This document shows positions 52,323 through 63,824 of a stretch of DNA of 64,000 nucleotides, one piece after another. A program made the position numbers and the translations under genes. How positions within the stretch are numbered: position 1 is the first letter of the stretch; every line of letters begins with the position of its first letter. The DNA is from JALORV01 sp035498175 (GTDB lineage Bacteria > Pseudomonadota > Gammaproteobacteria > Burkholderiales > Burkholderiaceae_F): assembly GCA_035498175.1 (NCBI GenBank), contig DATKAJ010000039.1, positions 10,282 to 74,281 on the forward strand, read 5' to 3'. Below the pieces are notes generated by a model. The model was not told where the DNA came from. It searched no databases and worked only from the letters and a program-made list of their open reading frames with translations.

Positions 52323-53743
52323 TGGAGTCTCCTGACGTCGGCAAAATGGCCCTCGAGGGCGGCCACGGCCGCCATGGCGGGCGAGACGAGGTGGGTGCGT
52401 CCGCCGGCGCCCTGCCGTCCTTCGAAATTGCGGTTGCTCGTGGAAGCGCAGCGTTCACCCGGCTCCAGGCGATCGGCGTTCATCGCCAAGCACATCGAGC
52501 AGCCGGGCTCACGCCATTCGAAACCGGCCGCGCGGAAGATCTCGTGCAGCCCCTCGCGTTCGGCCTGCGCCTTTACGAGACCCGAGCCGGGCACCACCAT
52601 CGCGAGCTTCACGGTCGGCGACACACGCTTGCCGAGCCGCTTCACCACCCAGGCGGCTTCGCGCAGATCCTCGATGCGCGAGTTCGTGCACGAACCGATA
52701 AAGACCTTGTCGACGCGGATGTCAGCGATCCGCGTCTTCGGCGCCAGGCCCATGTAATGCAGTGCGCGCTCGATGCTCTCGCGCTTGACCGGGTCCTTCT
52801 CGACATCGGGGTCCGGTACGGCGCCATCGATGGTCGTGACCATCTCGGGCGAGGTGCCCCAGGTCACCTGGGGTCTGATCTCTTCGGCGCGCAGTTCGAC
52901 GACATGGTCGAAATGAGCCCCCGGGTCCGAGTGCAGCGTGCGCCAGTGCGCGGCCGCCTGCTCGAACATCGGCCCCTGCGGCGCGAACGGACGCCCGCGG
53001 ACGTACTCGATCGTCTTCTCGTCGACCGCCACCATACCGGCCCGTGCACCGGCCTCGATTGCCATGTTGCAGACGGTCATGCGGCCCTCGACCGACAGCG
53101 CCTCGATCGCGCTCCCGGCGAATTCGATCGCATAGCCCGTGCCGCCCGCGGTACCGATGCGGCCGATGATCGCGAGCACGATGTCCTTCGCGGCGCATCC
53201 CGCGGGCAGAGTGCCATCCACCCGCACCTGCAGGTTCTTCGCCTTCCTGGTGAGCAGCGTCTGGGTGGCCAGCACGTGCTCGACCTCGCTGGTGCCTATG
53301 CCAAACGCCAGCGCCCCAAAGGCGCCGTGCGTGCTGGTGTGGGAATCGCCGCAGACCACCGTCATGCCCGGCAGCGTGGCGCCCTGCTCCGGCCCGATCA
53401 CGTGCACGATGCCCTGCCGTCGATCGAGGAACGGGAAATAGGCGGCAGCCCCGAACTCGCGGATGTTGGCGTCCAGCGTCGTCACCTGCTCGCGCGACAC
53501 GGGGTCGACGATGCCAGCGTAGCCTCGATCCCATCCGGTGGTCGGCGTGTTGTGATCCGCGGTGGCGACGATCGAGGTGATGCGAAAAGGCGTGCGCCCG
53601 GCATTGCGCAGACCCTCGAAGGCCTGCGGGCTGGTCACCTCATGGACCAGATGCCGGTCGATGTACAGCAGCGTCGTGCCGTCGTCCTCGACGTGCACCA
53701 CGTGGTCATCCCAGAGCTTGTCGTACAGCGTGCGGACAGACAT
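52319..53743 (-). CDS. leuC: 3-isopropylmalate dehydratase large subunit
   Basis: A 474-residue aconitase-family enzyme. Cluster ligands occur in GSCTNSR and in CSMCLAMN, with the three Cys positions of a [4Fe-4S] site. GDSHTSTHGAFGALAFGIGTS is another signature. The start MSVRTLYDKLWDDHVV was chosen over a frame open to 53776. It heads the leu gene run; no attenuator was recognised upstream. Confidence 0.97.
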   Translation of the reverse strand: MSVRTLYDKLWDDHVVHVEDDGTTLLYIDRHLVHEVTSPQAFEGLRNAGRTPFRITSIVATADHNTPTTGWDRGYAGIVDPVSREQVTTLDANIREFGAAAYFPFLDRRQGIVHVIGPEQGATLPGMTVVCGDSHTSTHGAFGALAFGIGTSEVEHVLATQTLLTRKAKNLQVRVDGTLPAGCAAKDIVLAIIGRIGTAGGTGYAIEFAGSAIEALSVEGRMTVCNMAIEAGARAGMVAVDEKTIEYVRGRPFAPQGPMFEQAAAHWRTLHSDPGAHFDHVVELRAEEIRPQVTWGTSPEMVTTIDGAVPDPDVEKDPVKRESIERALHYMGLAPKTRIADIRVDKVFIGSCTNSRIEDLREAAWVVKRLGKRVSPTVKLAMVVPGSGLVKAQAEREGLHEIFRAAGFEWREPGCSMCLAMNADRLEPGERCASTSNRNFEGRQGAGGRTHLVSPAMAAVAALEGHFADVRRLQ

Positions 53744-53928
53744 GGATCGGAAGCGGCGGGCGCCGGCTAGGCGCACGCGGAGAGGAGGCGCGCGGGGCGG
53801 TGAATTATGCCATTCGATGCTCGCGCTTCGGCGCGCTCCGGCACCTCAGGGTGCTCGCGTTCCGCCCATGGGAACGGCGGCGGCGCCGTACGGTCTCACC
53901 GCAACTGCCGAACCGCACAGGAGGCACC

Positions 53929-54606
53929 TTGGATCGACCCGACAATCGACGGACCCTGCGCCGCCGTCACTTCGTCGCGGCGCTCGCCGGCGCCACCGTG
54001 GCGCCGCTTGCGTCACGCGCCACGGCACAGGGGGGCACTCCGCCAACGCCGTCCCAGGCGCTCGGTCCGTTTTATCCGCGCGATGCGTCCGAGCGCCCGG
54101 ACGCCACGGACGCGGACCTGCTCGTGGTCGAAGGCGATCGTGTCCTGACGCAGGGCATGCCAATCTTCCTGCGCGTCCGGGTCGTCGATCGCGACCTGCG
54201 CCCTATCGTGGGTGCGAGGGTCGAGATCTGGCAGTGCGACGCCATGTCGGTCTATCACCACCCCGCTGGCGGCGCGGAGGCCGAACGCGATCCGAACTTC
54301 CAGGGCTATGGTGTCGACCGCACCGATCCTTCCGGCATCTTCCGCTTCCGCACGATCCTGCCGGTGGCCTATCCGGGCCGCACTCCGCACATCCACGTAC
54401 GGGTCCAACCGGAGGGAAGGCGCGGACTCGCGACTCAGCTTTACCTGCCGGGTGAGCCCGGCAACGCCCGCGACTTCCTGTTCAGCCACCTCGCTCCCGA
54501 GGAACAGAAAGCATTGCTGCTGAGGCTCGAGCCGAGCCACGGCAGCAGCGAGCCGCTGGCGCGGGCAACCCGCATGACCGCCAGCGCGCAACTCGTGCTG
54601 GCGTGA
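53929..54606 (+). CDS. Tat-exported intradiol ring-cleavage dioxygenase
   Basis: A 225-residue protein of the protocatechuate 3,4-dioxygenase beta-like family. Non-heme Fe(III) ligands are visible as Tyr109 (SVYHHP), Tyr148 (AYPGR), His154 and His156 (PHIH). The N-terminus LRRRHFVAALAGATVAPLAS looks like a twin-arginine signal with cleavage near Ala33. The start is a TTG at 53929, four bases after AGGAGG; the longer frame from 53800 has no such support. Its substrate is unknown. It is divergent from leuC and convergent with the M48 gene. Confidence 0.82.
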   Translation: MDRPDNRRTLRRRHFVAALAGATVAPLASRATAQGGTPPTPSQALGPFYPRDASERPDATDADLLVVEGDRVLTQGMPIFLRVRVVDRDLRPIVGARVEIWQCDAMSVYHHPAGGAEAERDPNFQGYGVDRTDPSGIFRFRTILPVAYPGRTPHIHVRVQPEGRRGLATQLYLPGEPGNARDFLFSHLAPEEQKALLLRLEPSHGSSEPLARATRMTASAQLVLA

Positions 54607-54619
54607 TCGGCCGCACGCG

Positions 54620-55465
54620 CTACTTCGTCGCCACCTTCGCCTTTTCGTAGAGCGGCACCACCTTCGCCACATAGGTCTGCAGCTCACGCATGCGCGTTTC
54701 GTTGCTCGGGTGGGTGGAGAGCCACTCGGGCGGGCTGCCCGACGAAGCCTGCGCCATTTTCTGCCAGAGCGTCAGCGCGGCGCGCGGATCATAGCCGGCC
54801 CGCGCCGCGAGTTCGACGCCGATGATGTCGGCTTCCTGCTCGTTCTCGCGACTGTTCGGGAGCACGAAGACCGCCTGCGATACGGTGCCGGCCAGCTGCG
54901 GATCGATGTAGACGCCGGTGAAGATCCCGAGCGCGATCGCACCGACGGTCGTCGCCGTATCGGTCGCCATCTGCCGCCCCATCCGCTCGCGTGCGTGTTC
55001 GCGCAGGGCGTGGGCGATTTCGTGGCCCATCACCGCGGCGAGCTCGTCGTCGGTGAGGTTGAGCCGCTCGATCAGCGCCGTGTAGACGGCGATCTTGCCG
55101 CCCGGCATGCACCACGCGTTGATGTCCTTTGACGTCAGCACGTTCTCTTCCCACTTCCACTTGACCGCGTCCGGCCGGAACACCGCGACCTGCGGGATCA
55201 GCCTGGCCGCGACCGCACGCACGCGCTGCACCTGCTGCGGATTCTGGTTCAGCAGCCCCTTCTTCTGCGCCTGGGCCAGAACCTGCGCGTACGCCTGCGC
55301 CGCCTGCTTCTCGACCTGTTCGCTCGAGACCAGCGTGCTCATCGACTGCTTGCGGTTGATGCCGACTTCGCCGCCCTGCGTCGTCTGCACCGACTTGCAG
55401 GCGCCCAGCGCAACGGAGATCAACATGGCCGCGACAACCGGCCGCACCCATGGCGACGCATTCAT
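54620..55465 (-). CDS. M48-family zinc metallopeptidase lipoprotein
   Basis: A 281-residue periplasmic lipoprotein protease of the BepA/LoiP type. The signal ends in a lipobox (LGAC, Cys23). The zinc site is HEIAH (148-152) with the third ligand in NEQEADIIG. WLSTHPSNETRMRELQTY near the end is typical. Relatives cut misfolded outer-membrane proteins. It follows the MFS gene with a 3-base gap. Confidence 0.9.
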   Translation of the reverse strand: MNASPWVRPVVAAMLISVALGACKSVQTTQGGEVGINRKQSMSTLVSSEQVEKQAAQAYAQVLAQAQKKGLLNQNPQQVQRVRAVAARLIPQVAVFRPDAVKWKWEENVLTSKDINAWCMPGGKIAVYTALIERLNLTDDELAAVMGHEIAHALREHARERMGRQMATDTATTVGAIALGIFTGVYIDPQLAGTVSQAVFVLPNSRENEQEADIIGVELAARAGYDPRAALTLWQKMAQASSGSPPEWLSTHPSNETRMRELQTYVAKVVPLYEKAKVATK

Positions 55466-55468
55466 CGT

Positions 55469-56674
55469 TCACACACTCCGGCTGTCGGCCAGTTCGATCT
55501 CGTGAGGGGCGGGATCGAGCCGCTGCGCGCGCCGCACGGCCCATGCGCCGAGCAGCGCCACCGCGCTGCAGGCACCGAAGGCCCACTGCGGTCCGCCGAT
55601 CGTCCACAGGTAAGCCGCGACGAGGCTGCCGGCCGTGCCGCCGATTCCATAGGCAGCGCTGATGTACACGGCCTGGCCGCGCGCCGCCGCGCGTCCCGGA
55701 AACCAGCGCTGAATCGTCAAGACACAGGCACTGTGATGAACGGCGAACGTCATGGCGTGCAGCAGCTGCGCGAAGACCAGGACCCACCAGACTGTGGCCA
55801 ACTGCGCAATCAGCAAGAAGCGTACCGCGGCGACGAGGAAGCTCGCCGACAGCAGCGCGTTCAGGCCGAAGCGCGCAAACCACCGCCCCTGCGTGAAGAA
55901 GAAGCCGATCTCGAACACCACACTGAGCACCCAGAACACGCCGATGGCAGTCTTGCTGTAGCCCAGTTGCGCCAGGTAGATCGACAGGTACGTATACAAC
56001 GCCCCGTGCGCGAAGACCATTAGAGCAGCGGACAGCAGGAACCAGCGCACGCGCGGTTCGCGCAGGCGATTACGGACCGAAACGCGCTCGTGACCCGCCT
56101 CGTGAGCCGGCTGTTCCTCGATCCGCCACGCCGCTATCACCAGCAGCGCACAAAGAGCGGCGCCAAGCCACAGCGCGGCGCCGATGCCGAACCGGTCGAA
56201 CACCGGGCCGGCCGCCATCACGACGACGACGAACCCCGCTGAGCCCCAGAGTCGCAGCCGGCCGTAGCGCGTGGCAGCGTCATCGCGGCCGCGCAGCCGC
56301 GCCGAGGCGAGTGCCTCGGCCACCGGCATCTGCGCGGTCTGGAACAGGTTCAGCAGCAGCATCACGCAGAACACGAAGGAGAAACCGCCCGGAGCGAACA
56401 GCAGACAGAACGACGCCATCAGCGCGATCGTCGTCGCCCGCAGGATCGGCGTGCGCCGCTCGGCGTGGTCCGCCAGGTAGCCCCACAGGTTCGGTCCGAT
56501 CACGCGCATGGACTGCCCGAGCGCGACCAGCACGCCGATCTCGAACGCCCCGAGACCGCGCGACTGGAAGTACAGCGGCATGTACGGGGCCAGCACGCCG
56601 GCCAGCGCGAAATACGCCGCAAAGAGCGCCCCGAGGCGCCAGTGCGAGCGCTCGGGCTCAGCCGACAGCGGCAT
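55469..56674 (-). CDS. MFS transporter (HcaT/nucleoside-H+ symporter-like)
   Basis: A 401-residue, 12-helix inner-membrane transporter of the MFS_1-like family. Markers are FALAGVLAPYMPLYFQSRGL in the first helix and WGYLADHAERR in the first loop. The substrate is unknown; close relatives are called 3-phenylpropionate or sugar transporters. The ATG overlaps the aroC stop (TGATG). The frame is open further upstream within aroC as a shadow. Confidence 0.85.
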   Translation of the reverse strand: MPLSAEPERSHWRLGALFAAYFALAGVLAPYMPLYFQSRGLGAFEIGVLVALGQSMRVIGPNLWGYLADHAERRTPILRATTIALMASFCLLFAPGGFSFVFCVMLLLNLFQTAQMPVAEALASARLRGRDDAATRYGRLRLWGSAGFVVVVMAAGPVFDRFGIGAALWLGAALCALLVIAAWRIEEQPAHEAGHERVSVRNRLREPRVRWFLLSAALMVFAHGALYTYLSIYLAQLGYSKTAIGVFWVLSVVFEIGFFFTQGRWFARFGLNALLSASFLVAAVRFLLIAQLATVWWVLVFAQLLHAMTFAVHHSACVLTIQRWFPGRAAARGQAVYISAAYGIGGTAGSLVAAYLWTIGGPQWAFGACSAVALLGAWAVRRAQRLDPAPHEIELADSRSV

Positions 56675-57780
56675 CAGCGCGGAGGCGCGGAGGCCGCGAT
56701 CGGCGCGATGGCGTGATGCACGTTCGCGTTCTGCGCGCGTTGCAGCAGCGCGTGGTCCATCAGCACCAGCGCGAGCATCGCCTCGGCGATCGGCGTCGCA
56801 CGGATGCCGACACAAGGGTCGTGCCGACCCTGGGTCTGGACGATGGTCGGCTCACCGGCGCGCGTGATCGACCTGCGCGGCAACCGGATGCTCGAGGTGG
56901 GCTTCACCGCGATGGAGACCTCGATGTCCTGACCGCTCGAAATTCCGCCGAGGACGCCGCCGGCCTGATTGCCGACGAACCCCGCCGGGGTGAGCTCGTC
57001 GCCGTGCTCCGAGCCTCTCTGGGTGACACAGCGGAAGCCGGCACCGATTTCGACCCCCTTGACCGCGTTGATGCCCATCATCGCGTACGCGATGTCGGCA
57101 TCGAGCTTGTCGTACAGCGGCGCGCCGAGCCCCGGCGGAATGTGACTCGCAACGACGCGCAGGCGTGCGCCCACGGAGTCGCCGCTCCTGCGCAGTTCAT
57201 CCATCGCCGCCTCGAGCTGCGGAACGACTGCCGCGTTCGGCGCGAAGAACGCGTTGTCGTCCACCTCGTCCCAGGAAACGAATGGAATCTCGATCTCACC
57301 AAGCTGCTGCATGCAGCCGCGGACACGCGTGCCGAACTGGGCGCGCAGCCACTTCCTGGCGACGGCGCCAGCTGCAACCATCGGTGCCGTCAGGCGCGCC
57401 GACGAACGCCCGCCACCGCGCGGGTCGCGCACTCCGTACTTACGCCAGTAGGTGTAGTCGGCATGCCCGGGACGGAAGGTGTCGGCCAGGTCGACATAGT
57501 CGCGCGACTTCGCGTCCTCGTTGCGGATCAGCAAGGCGATCGGGGTCCCCGTAGTGCAACCCTCGTAAACGCCCGACAGGATCTCGACCCGGTCGGATTC
57601 GCGTCGCTGTGTCACGTGCCGCGACGTGCCGGGTTTGCGACGATCGAGGTCCGGCTGCAGATCGGACTCCGCCAGCGCGAGCCCGGGCGGACAGCCGTCG
57701 ATCACGCAACCGATCGCCGGCCCGTGCGATTCACCAAAGTTGGTGACCTGAAGGAGATGCCCGAAAGTGGAACCGGCCAT
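56674..57780 (-). CDS. aroC: Chorismate synthase
   Basis: A 368-residue FMN-dependent enzyme, last step of the shikimate pathway. Signatures are GESHGPAIGCVIDGCPPG near the start, FRPGHADYTYWRKYG, GGGRSSARLTA and GGISSGQDIEV. It supplies chorismate to Trp, Phe, Tyr and folate. It starts 68 bases after the LplT-PlsC gene. Confidence 0.97.
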   Translation of the reverse strand: MAGSTFGHLLQVTNFGESHGPAIGCVIDGCPPGLALAESDLQPDLDRRKPGTSRHVTQRRESDRVEILSGVYEGCTTGTPIALLIRNEDAKSRDYVDLADTFRPGHADYTYWRKYGVRDPRGGGRSSARLTAPMVAAGAVARKWLRAQFGTRVRGCMQQLGEIEIPFVSWDEVDDNAFFAPNAAVVPQLEAAMDELRRSGDSVGARLRVVASHIPPGLGAPLYDKLDADIAYAMMGINAVKGVEIGAGFRCVTQRGSEHGDELTPAGFVGNQAGGVLGGISSGQDIEVSIAVKPTSSIRLPRRSITRAGEPTIVQTQGRHDPCVGIRATPIAEAMLALVLMDHALLQRAQNANVHHAIAPIAASAPPR

Positions 57781-57848
57781 GTGCTCGCAGCGGCTTGCCG
57801 AACGGTCAGCGGTCGCAAAGCACCGATTGTAAGTGCCGCTGCGCGGCC

Positions 57849-59795
57849 TCAGCGCTCGTCGCCGCGCAGCTCCGCCACGCGCGCCATAAGCAGATCCGGC
57901 GTGACATCCCCGGCCGGCACCGGCTCGCCGACGATCAACTCGAGCTTCGACCTGAAGCCGCGCCGCAAGCGCGCCTCGACCGGGCGCGAGAACGCCGCGC
58001 CACCAAATCGCGAGAAGACCGAGCCCCAGAGGCCACGCAGCGCCATCGGAATCACCGGCACCGGCGTCCGCTCGACGATCCTCTGCACCCCCTGCTTGAA
58101 AGGGCTCAATTCCCCGTCGTAGGTGATCTTGCCCTCCGGGAAAATGCAGACCAGGTCGCCGTCAGCGAGTGCCGCATCGATGCGCTCGTTCGCACCTTCG
58201 AACATCTTCGGGTCCTCGCGCGCCGGCGCGATGGCGATCGCCCGGGCATTGCGGAAGAACCAGTTCATCAGCGGAATCCTGAAGATGCGGTGATCCATGA
58301 CGAAGCGGATCGGCCGCGGGCTCTCGCCCATGATCACGATGGCGTCGACGAAGCTGACGTGATTGCAGGCGAGCACCGCCGGACCTTCCACAGGAATGCG
58401 ATCGGTGCCGAGCGAGCGCAGCCGGTAGAGGGTGTGCGTCAGCACCCAGGCGAGGAAGCGCAGCAGGAACTCCGGCACGAGGTGGTAGATGTACAGCGCG
58501 ACGGCGGCGTTCATCAGTCCCGTGACCAGGAACAGCTGCGGGATCGTCAGGCCGGACCTGAGCAGCGCGGCGGCCATCAGCGAAGCCACCACCATGAACA
58601 CCGCGTTGAGGATGTTGTTGGCGGCAACGATGCGCGCCACATGCGTCCGGTCCGCCCGGGTCTGGATCAGCGCGTACAGCGGGACCGAGTAGAGGCCACC
58701 GAACAGTGCCAGCAGCATGAGATCGACAACGATGCGCCAGGCGCCGGGGCTGCCGAGAAACACCTGCAGGCTGCCCTCCTGCATCGGCCGGAACGCCGTT
58801 GCAGCGAGATACAGATCGACCGCGAAGAGGGTCATTCCGATCGAACCCAGCGGCACCAGGCCGATCTCCACACGCCGCCGTGAAAGCCGTTCGCAGGCGA
58901 GCGATCCTATGCCGATGCCGACGGAGAACAACGCGAGCAGGAACGTGACCACCGCCTCGGTGCCGCCGAGGTTCTCGCGCGCAAATGGCGTGAAGCTGGT
59001 CAGAAATACCGAGCCGAAGAACCACAGCCACGAAATCCCGATGATCGAATTGAAGACCGCAGGATTGCCGTGCGCGATCTTCAGGTTGCGCCAGGTTTCG
59101 CTGAGCGGGTTCCAGTTGATCCGCAGCCTCGGGTCGGCCGAAGGCGTGTGCGGGACGAACTGTGCCGCGAGCCGCCCGAGCAGCGCGCACAGCAGCGAGG
59201 CCAGTGCCGCCGCGATGGCGCCGCGATCCCCGAACTGGCTGATCAGCAGTCCGCCGCCGATCGTTCCCAGCAGGATCGCGACGAAGGTTCCCATCTCGAC
59301 CATGCCATTGCCGCCGGTGACTTCGTGCGCGTCGAGGTGCTGCGGCAGGTACGAGTACTTGACCGGGCCGAACACGGTGGCCTGCAGGCCGAGCAGGAAC
59401 ACGGCCGCGTAGACCAGCAGCGGCAGGTGCAGCGCAAGCCCGGTACCGCCAATGAGGATGACGCCGATCTCAGCGTCCTTGACGCGGCGGATGAACCACG
59501 ACTTCTCCAGCTTGTCGGCCAGCTGGCCGCTGGTCGCTGAGAACAGCATGAATGGCGCGATGAAGAGCCCGCCGATCAGAAACCCGGCGATGCGCGGCTC
59601 GACCCCGCCCCAGCGCGACGCCGAATAGGTCGCGAGCAGGGTAAACGCGAACTTGAAGATGTTGTCGTTGGCGGCGCCGAGGAACTGGACCCAGAACAGA
59701 GGGGCAAACCTCCGCTCGCGCAGCAACGAGAACTGACTGGAGGCGCTCAAGGGTCGATGGCGGGCAGCGGAAGGTTGCGGTTCGGAGTCGCGCAA
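57849..59795 (-). CDS. MFS flippase-acyltransferase fusion (LplT-PlsC)
   Basis: A 648-residue membrane protein. The first 455 residues are an MFS domain of the LplT type (FWVQFLGAANDNIFKFAFT). The C-terminal part is a PlsC acyltransferase with NHVSFVD (478-484) and IFPEGKIT (551-558). LplT flips lysophospholipids inward and the acyltransferase restores them to diacyl phospholipids. The acyl-ACP synthetase domain found in three-part Aas fusions is absent. The frame starts at a TTG at 59795; another TTG at 59750 may be the real start because homology begins nearby. Confidence 0.88.
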   Translation of the reverse strand: MRDSEPQPSAARHRPLSASSQFSLLRERRFAPLFWVQFLGAANDNIFKFAFTLLATYSASRWGGVEPRIAGFLIGGLFIAPFMLFSATSGQLADKLEKSWFIRRVKDAEIGVILIGGTGLALHLPLLVYAAVFLLGLQATVFGPVKYSYLPQHLDAHEVTGGNGMVEMGTFVAILLGTIGGGLLISQFGDRGAIAAALASLLCALLGRLAAQFVPHTPSADPRLRINWNPLSETWRNLKIAHGNPAVFNSIIGISWLWFFGSVFLTSFTPFARENLGGTEAVVTFLLALFSVGIGIGSLACERLSRRRVEIGLVPLGSIGMTLFAVDLYLAATAFRPMQEGSLQVFLGSPGAWRIVVDLMLLALFGGLYSVPLYALIQTRADRTHVARIVAANNILNAVFMVVASLMAAALLRSGLTIPQLFLVTGLMNAAVALYIYHLVPEFLLRFLAWVLTHTLYRLRSLGTDRIPVEGPAVLACNHVSFVDAIVIMGESPRPIRFVMDHRIFRIPLMNWFFRNARAIAIAPAREDPKMFEGANERIDAALADGDLVCIFPEGKITYDGELSPFKQGVQRIVERTPVPVIPMALRGLWGSVFSRFGGAAFSRPVEARLRRGFRSKLELIVGEPVPAGDVTPDLLMARVAELRGDER

Positions 59796-59989
59796 TTATG
59801 TCAGCGGCCAAATGCCCAGACGGCCGCGACCCTTGCGGCTCGGGCTTCAGCGCTTGACTCCATCACCTCCTGACGTAACCTTGCCTGGCAAGGTCCACCG
59901 CGCCGGCGGGAGCCTTGGCAGGAGAGAGAACAGCGCACCGGCGGCGGCGCTGGTCCGCCCGCGACGGTCGCGCAGAGGAGGCAGACACC

Positions 59990-62260
<2,271 letters not shown>

Positions 62261-62411
62261 GGTGAAGCGCCTCAACGTTGTGACGTCCGTCAAAAAAGTA
62301 CACCGCGGCGACCCGAATCGGCTTCGCCTGTGACCGCAGTCGGGTTGCCGCCCGGGACTTCGGGCACGATCCACTGGCGGCCTGCCCGGCCGCCCCCAGA
62401 GGAGCGAGATC

Positions 62412-62582
62412 ATGACGAAGCTGTTCGATCTTCTGAAAGGCCTCGTTGAACAGCTGGCCGAAGCACCCGGCCGCGCGCAGGCCCACGAACGCGATCGCTA
62501 CGTCGACGCAGCCCTCAACGCGCGCGATGCGTCACAGCGGATCCACCGGCTCGAGTACGACAGCGGCTGCCTGCAGCCGTAA
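62412..62582 (+). CDS. Small DUF3563-like protein
   Basis: A 56-residue protein preceded by a good ribosome site (GAGGAG, 7-8 bases before the ATG). Its pattern, a helix MTKLFDLLKGLVEQLAEAP and then ERDRYVDAALNARDASQRIH, resembles DUF3563 proteins common in Burkholderiales. The function is unknown. It lies between maeB and the insertion sequence. Confidence 0.6.
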   Translation: MTKLFDLLKGLVEQLAEAPGRAQAHERDRYVDAALNARDASQRIHRLEYDSGCLQP

Positions 62583-62724
62583 CAGGCTTCCTTGTGCGAA
62601 GGAAGTGCCCTCCGGCGCGGTGCAACCGTGACAGCATGCTTGGCATGTCCGACGACAAGAGTCGGTAGAGATGGCATGGACACCGCCCTCCCTGCGGGGA
62701 TGAAGGGCTAAGCAAGAAGGAAGA

Positions 62725-62797
62725 GGCCCTCCAGGACCGAACGGCATCGAAGTGCCAAAGTGGAGTTGTGACACAACCACTTGAGGAACGGAGGGCC
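62725..62797 (+). ncRNA. Foldable leader of the IS110-type element
   Basis: GGCCCTCC (62725-62732) can pair with GGAGGGCC (62790-62797). Inside lie two hairpins: GGCA/TGCC (62743-62756) and GTGG..GTTGTG/CACAAC..CAC (62760-62780). The result is a three-way junction that hides GGAGGG, the ribosome site of the transposase. It could control translation. It could also be part of a guide (bridge) RNA, which IS110-family elements are known to encode in a non-coding end. Confidence 0.45.
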
Positions 62798-62801
62798 CGA
62801 G

Positions 62802-63824
62802 ATGGATGCTACGACGTACGGATTGGATGTTGCAAAGCGCGTATTCCAGCTGTACTGGGTCGATGCACCCACCGGTGAGATCCTGAACCGACGTTTTGGA
62901 CGCGATGAGTTGATCGGTTTCCTGGCGCAGCGGCCGACTGGTCGGGTGGCGCTAGAAGCGTGCGGCAGCGGGCACTGGTGGGCACGCAAGATCCGGGCGC
63001 TCGGGCATGAGGTGGTGCTGTTGCACGCGAAGTTCATTCGCCCCTTTGTGCAGACGAACAAGACCGATGCGGCCGACGCGCGGGCGATCTGGACGGCGGT
63101 GCAGCAGCCGGAGATGCGCACGGTGGCGGCCAAGACCGAAGATCAGCAGGCGATGCTGGCTCTGCACCGGATGCGCGCCTTGCTGGTCAAGTTCCGGACC
63201 ATGCAGGTGAACCAGCTGCGCGGGTTGCTGTACGAGTTCGGCGTGACCTTTCGGGCGGGGCGTGTGGCGGGTCTGGGCGAGATCCGTGCGCGCATGGGCG
63301 AGCTGGAGGAGGCGCTGCCGGCAAGCTTGATCGGCAGTCTGCAGGACCAGTTGCAGCGGATTGACGGACTCGAGCACGATATCGATCAGCTCGAGAAGCG
63401 GATCGGCGCCTGGCAGAAGCAGGAAGCCGCGTGCCGTGCGATCGCCGCAGTGCCCGGCATCGGCCGGCTCACCGCGACGGCGCTGGTGGCGATGATCGGG
63501 GATGCCACGACGTTCAAGTCGGGACGTGAGTTCGCCTCGTTTCTCGGATTGGTGCCGCGGCAAAGCGGTACCGGCGGCAGGATCCGACTGGGGTCGATCT
63601 CCAAGCGCGGCGACCCGTACCTGCGCACGCTGCTGATCCATGGCGCGCGATCCGTGATGCACCACGCCAAGGAGCCGACGCCATGGCTGACCGAGATCCA
63701 GGCGCGACGACCGGCCAACGTGGCGGCGGTGGCCCTGGCCCACAAGATGGCGCGCACCGCGTGGGCGATTCTGGCGCACGGTCGGGCGTATCAGAAGGAG
63801 TACGTGAGTGTGAAGCCGGCGTAG
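62802..63824 (+). CDS. IS110-family (IS1111 type) transposase
   Basis: A 340-residue recombinase. The N-terminal RuvC-like DEDD site has Asp9 (GLDVAKRVFQ), Glu52 (ALEACGSG), Asp89 and Asp92 (TDAADARAI). The C-terminal transposase_20 domain has a helix-hairpin-helix VPGIGRLTATALVAMIGD and the candidate catalytic Ser255 in VPRQSGTGGRIRLGSISKRG, a pattern typical of IS1111. All key residues are present, so the enzyme may be active. The ATG at 62802 follows GGAGGG by 6 bases. Confidence 0.93.
   Translation: MDATTYGLDVAKRVFQLYWVDAPTGEILNRRFGRDELIGFLAQRPTGRVALEACGSGHWWARKIRALGHEVVLLHAKFIRPFVQTNKTDAADARAIWTAVQQPEMRTVAAKTEDQQAMLALHRMRALLVKFRTMQVNQLRGLLYEFGVTFRAGRVAGLGEIRARMGELEEALPASLIGSLQDQLQRIDGLEHDIDQLEKRIGAWQKQEAACRAIAAVPGIGRLTATALVAMIGDATTFKSGREFASFLGLVPRQSGTGGRIRLGSISKRGDPYLRTLLIHGARSVMHHAKEPTPWLTEIQARRPANVAAVALAHKMARTAWAILAHGRAYQKEYVSVKPA

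Noticed and set aside
52322..53770. 482-codon plus-strand open frame
   Set aside because: It lies exactly antisense to leuC, its translation is rich in Arg, His and Asp without any family pattern, and such frames are expected opposite GC-rich genes.
56311..58122. 603-codon plus-strand open frame
   Set aside because: Antisense to the MFS transporter, aroC and the end of LplT-PlsC, which all have clear motifs. Composition is that of a shadow frame.
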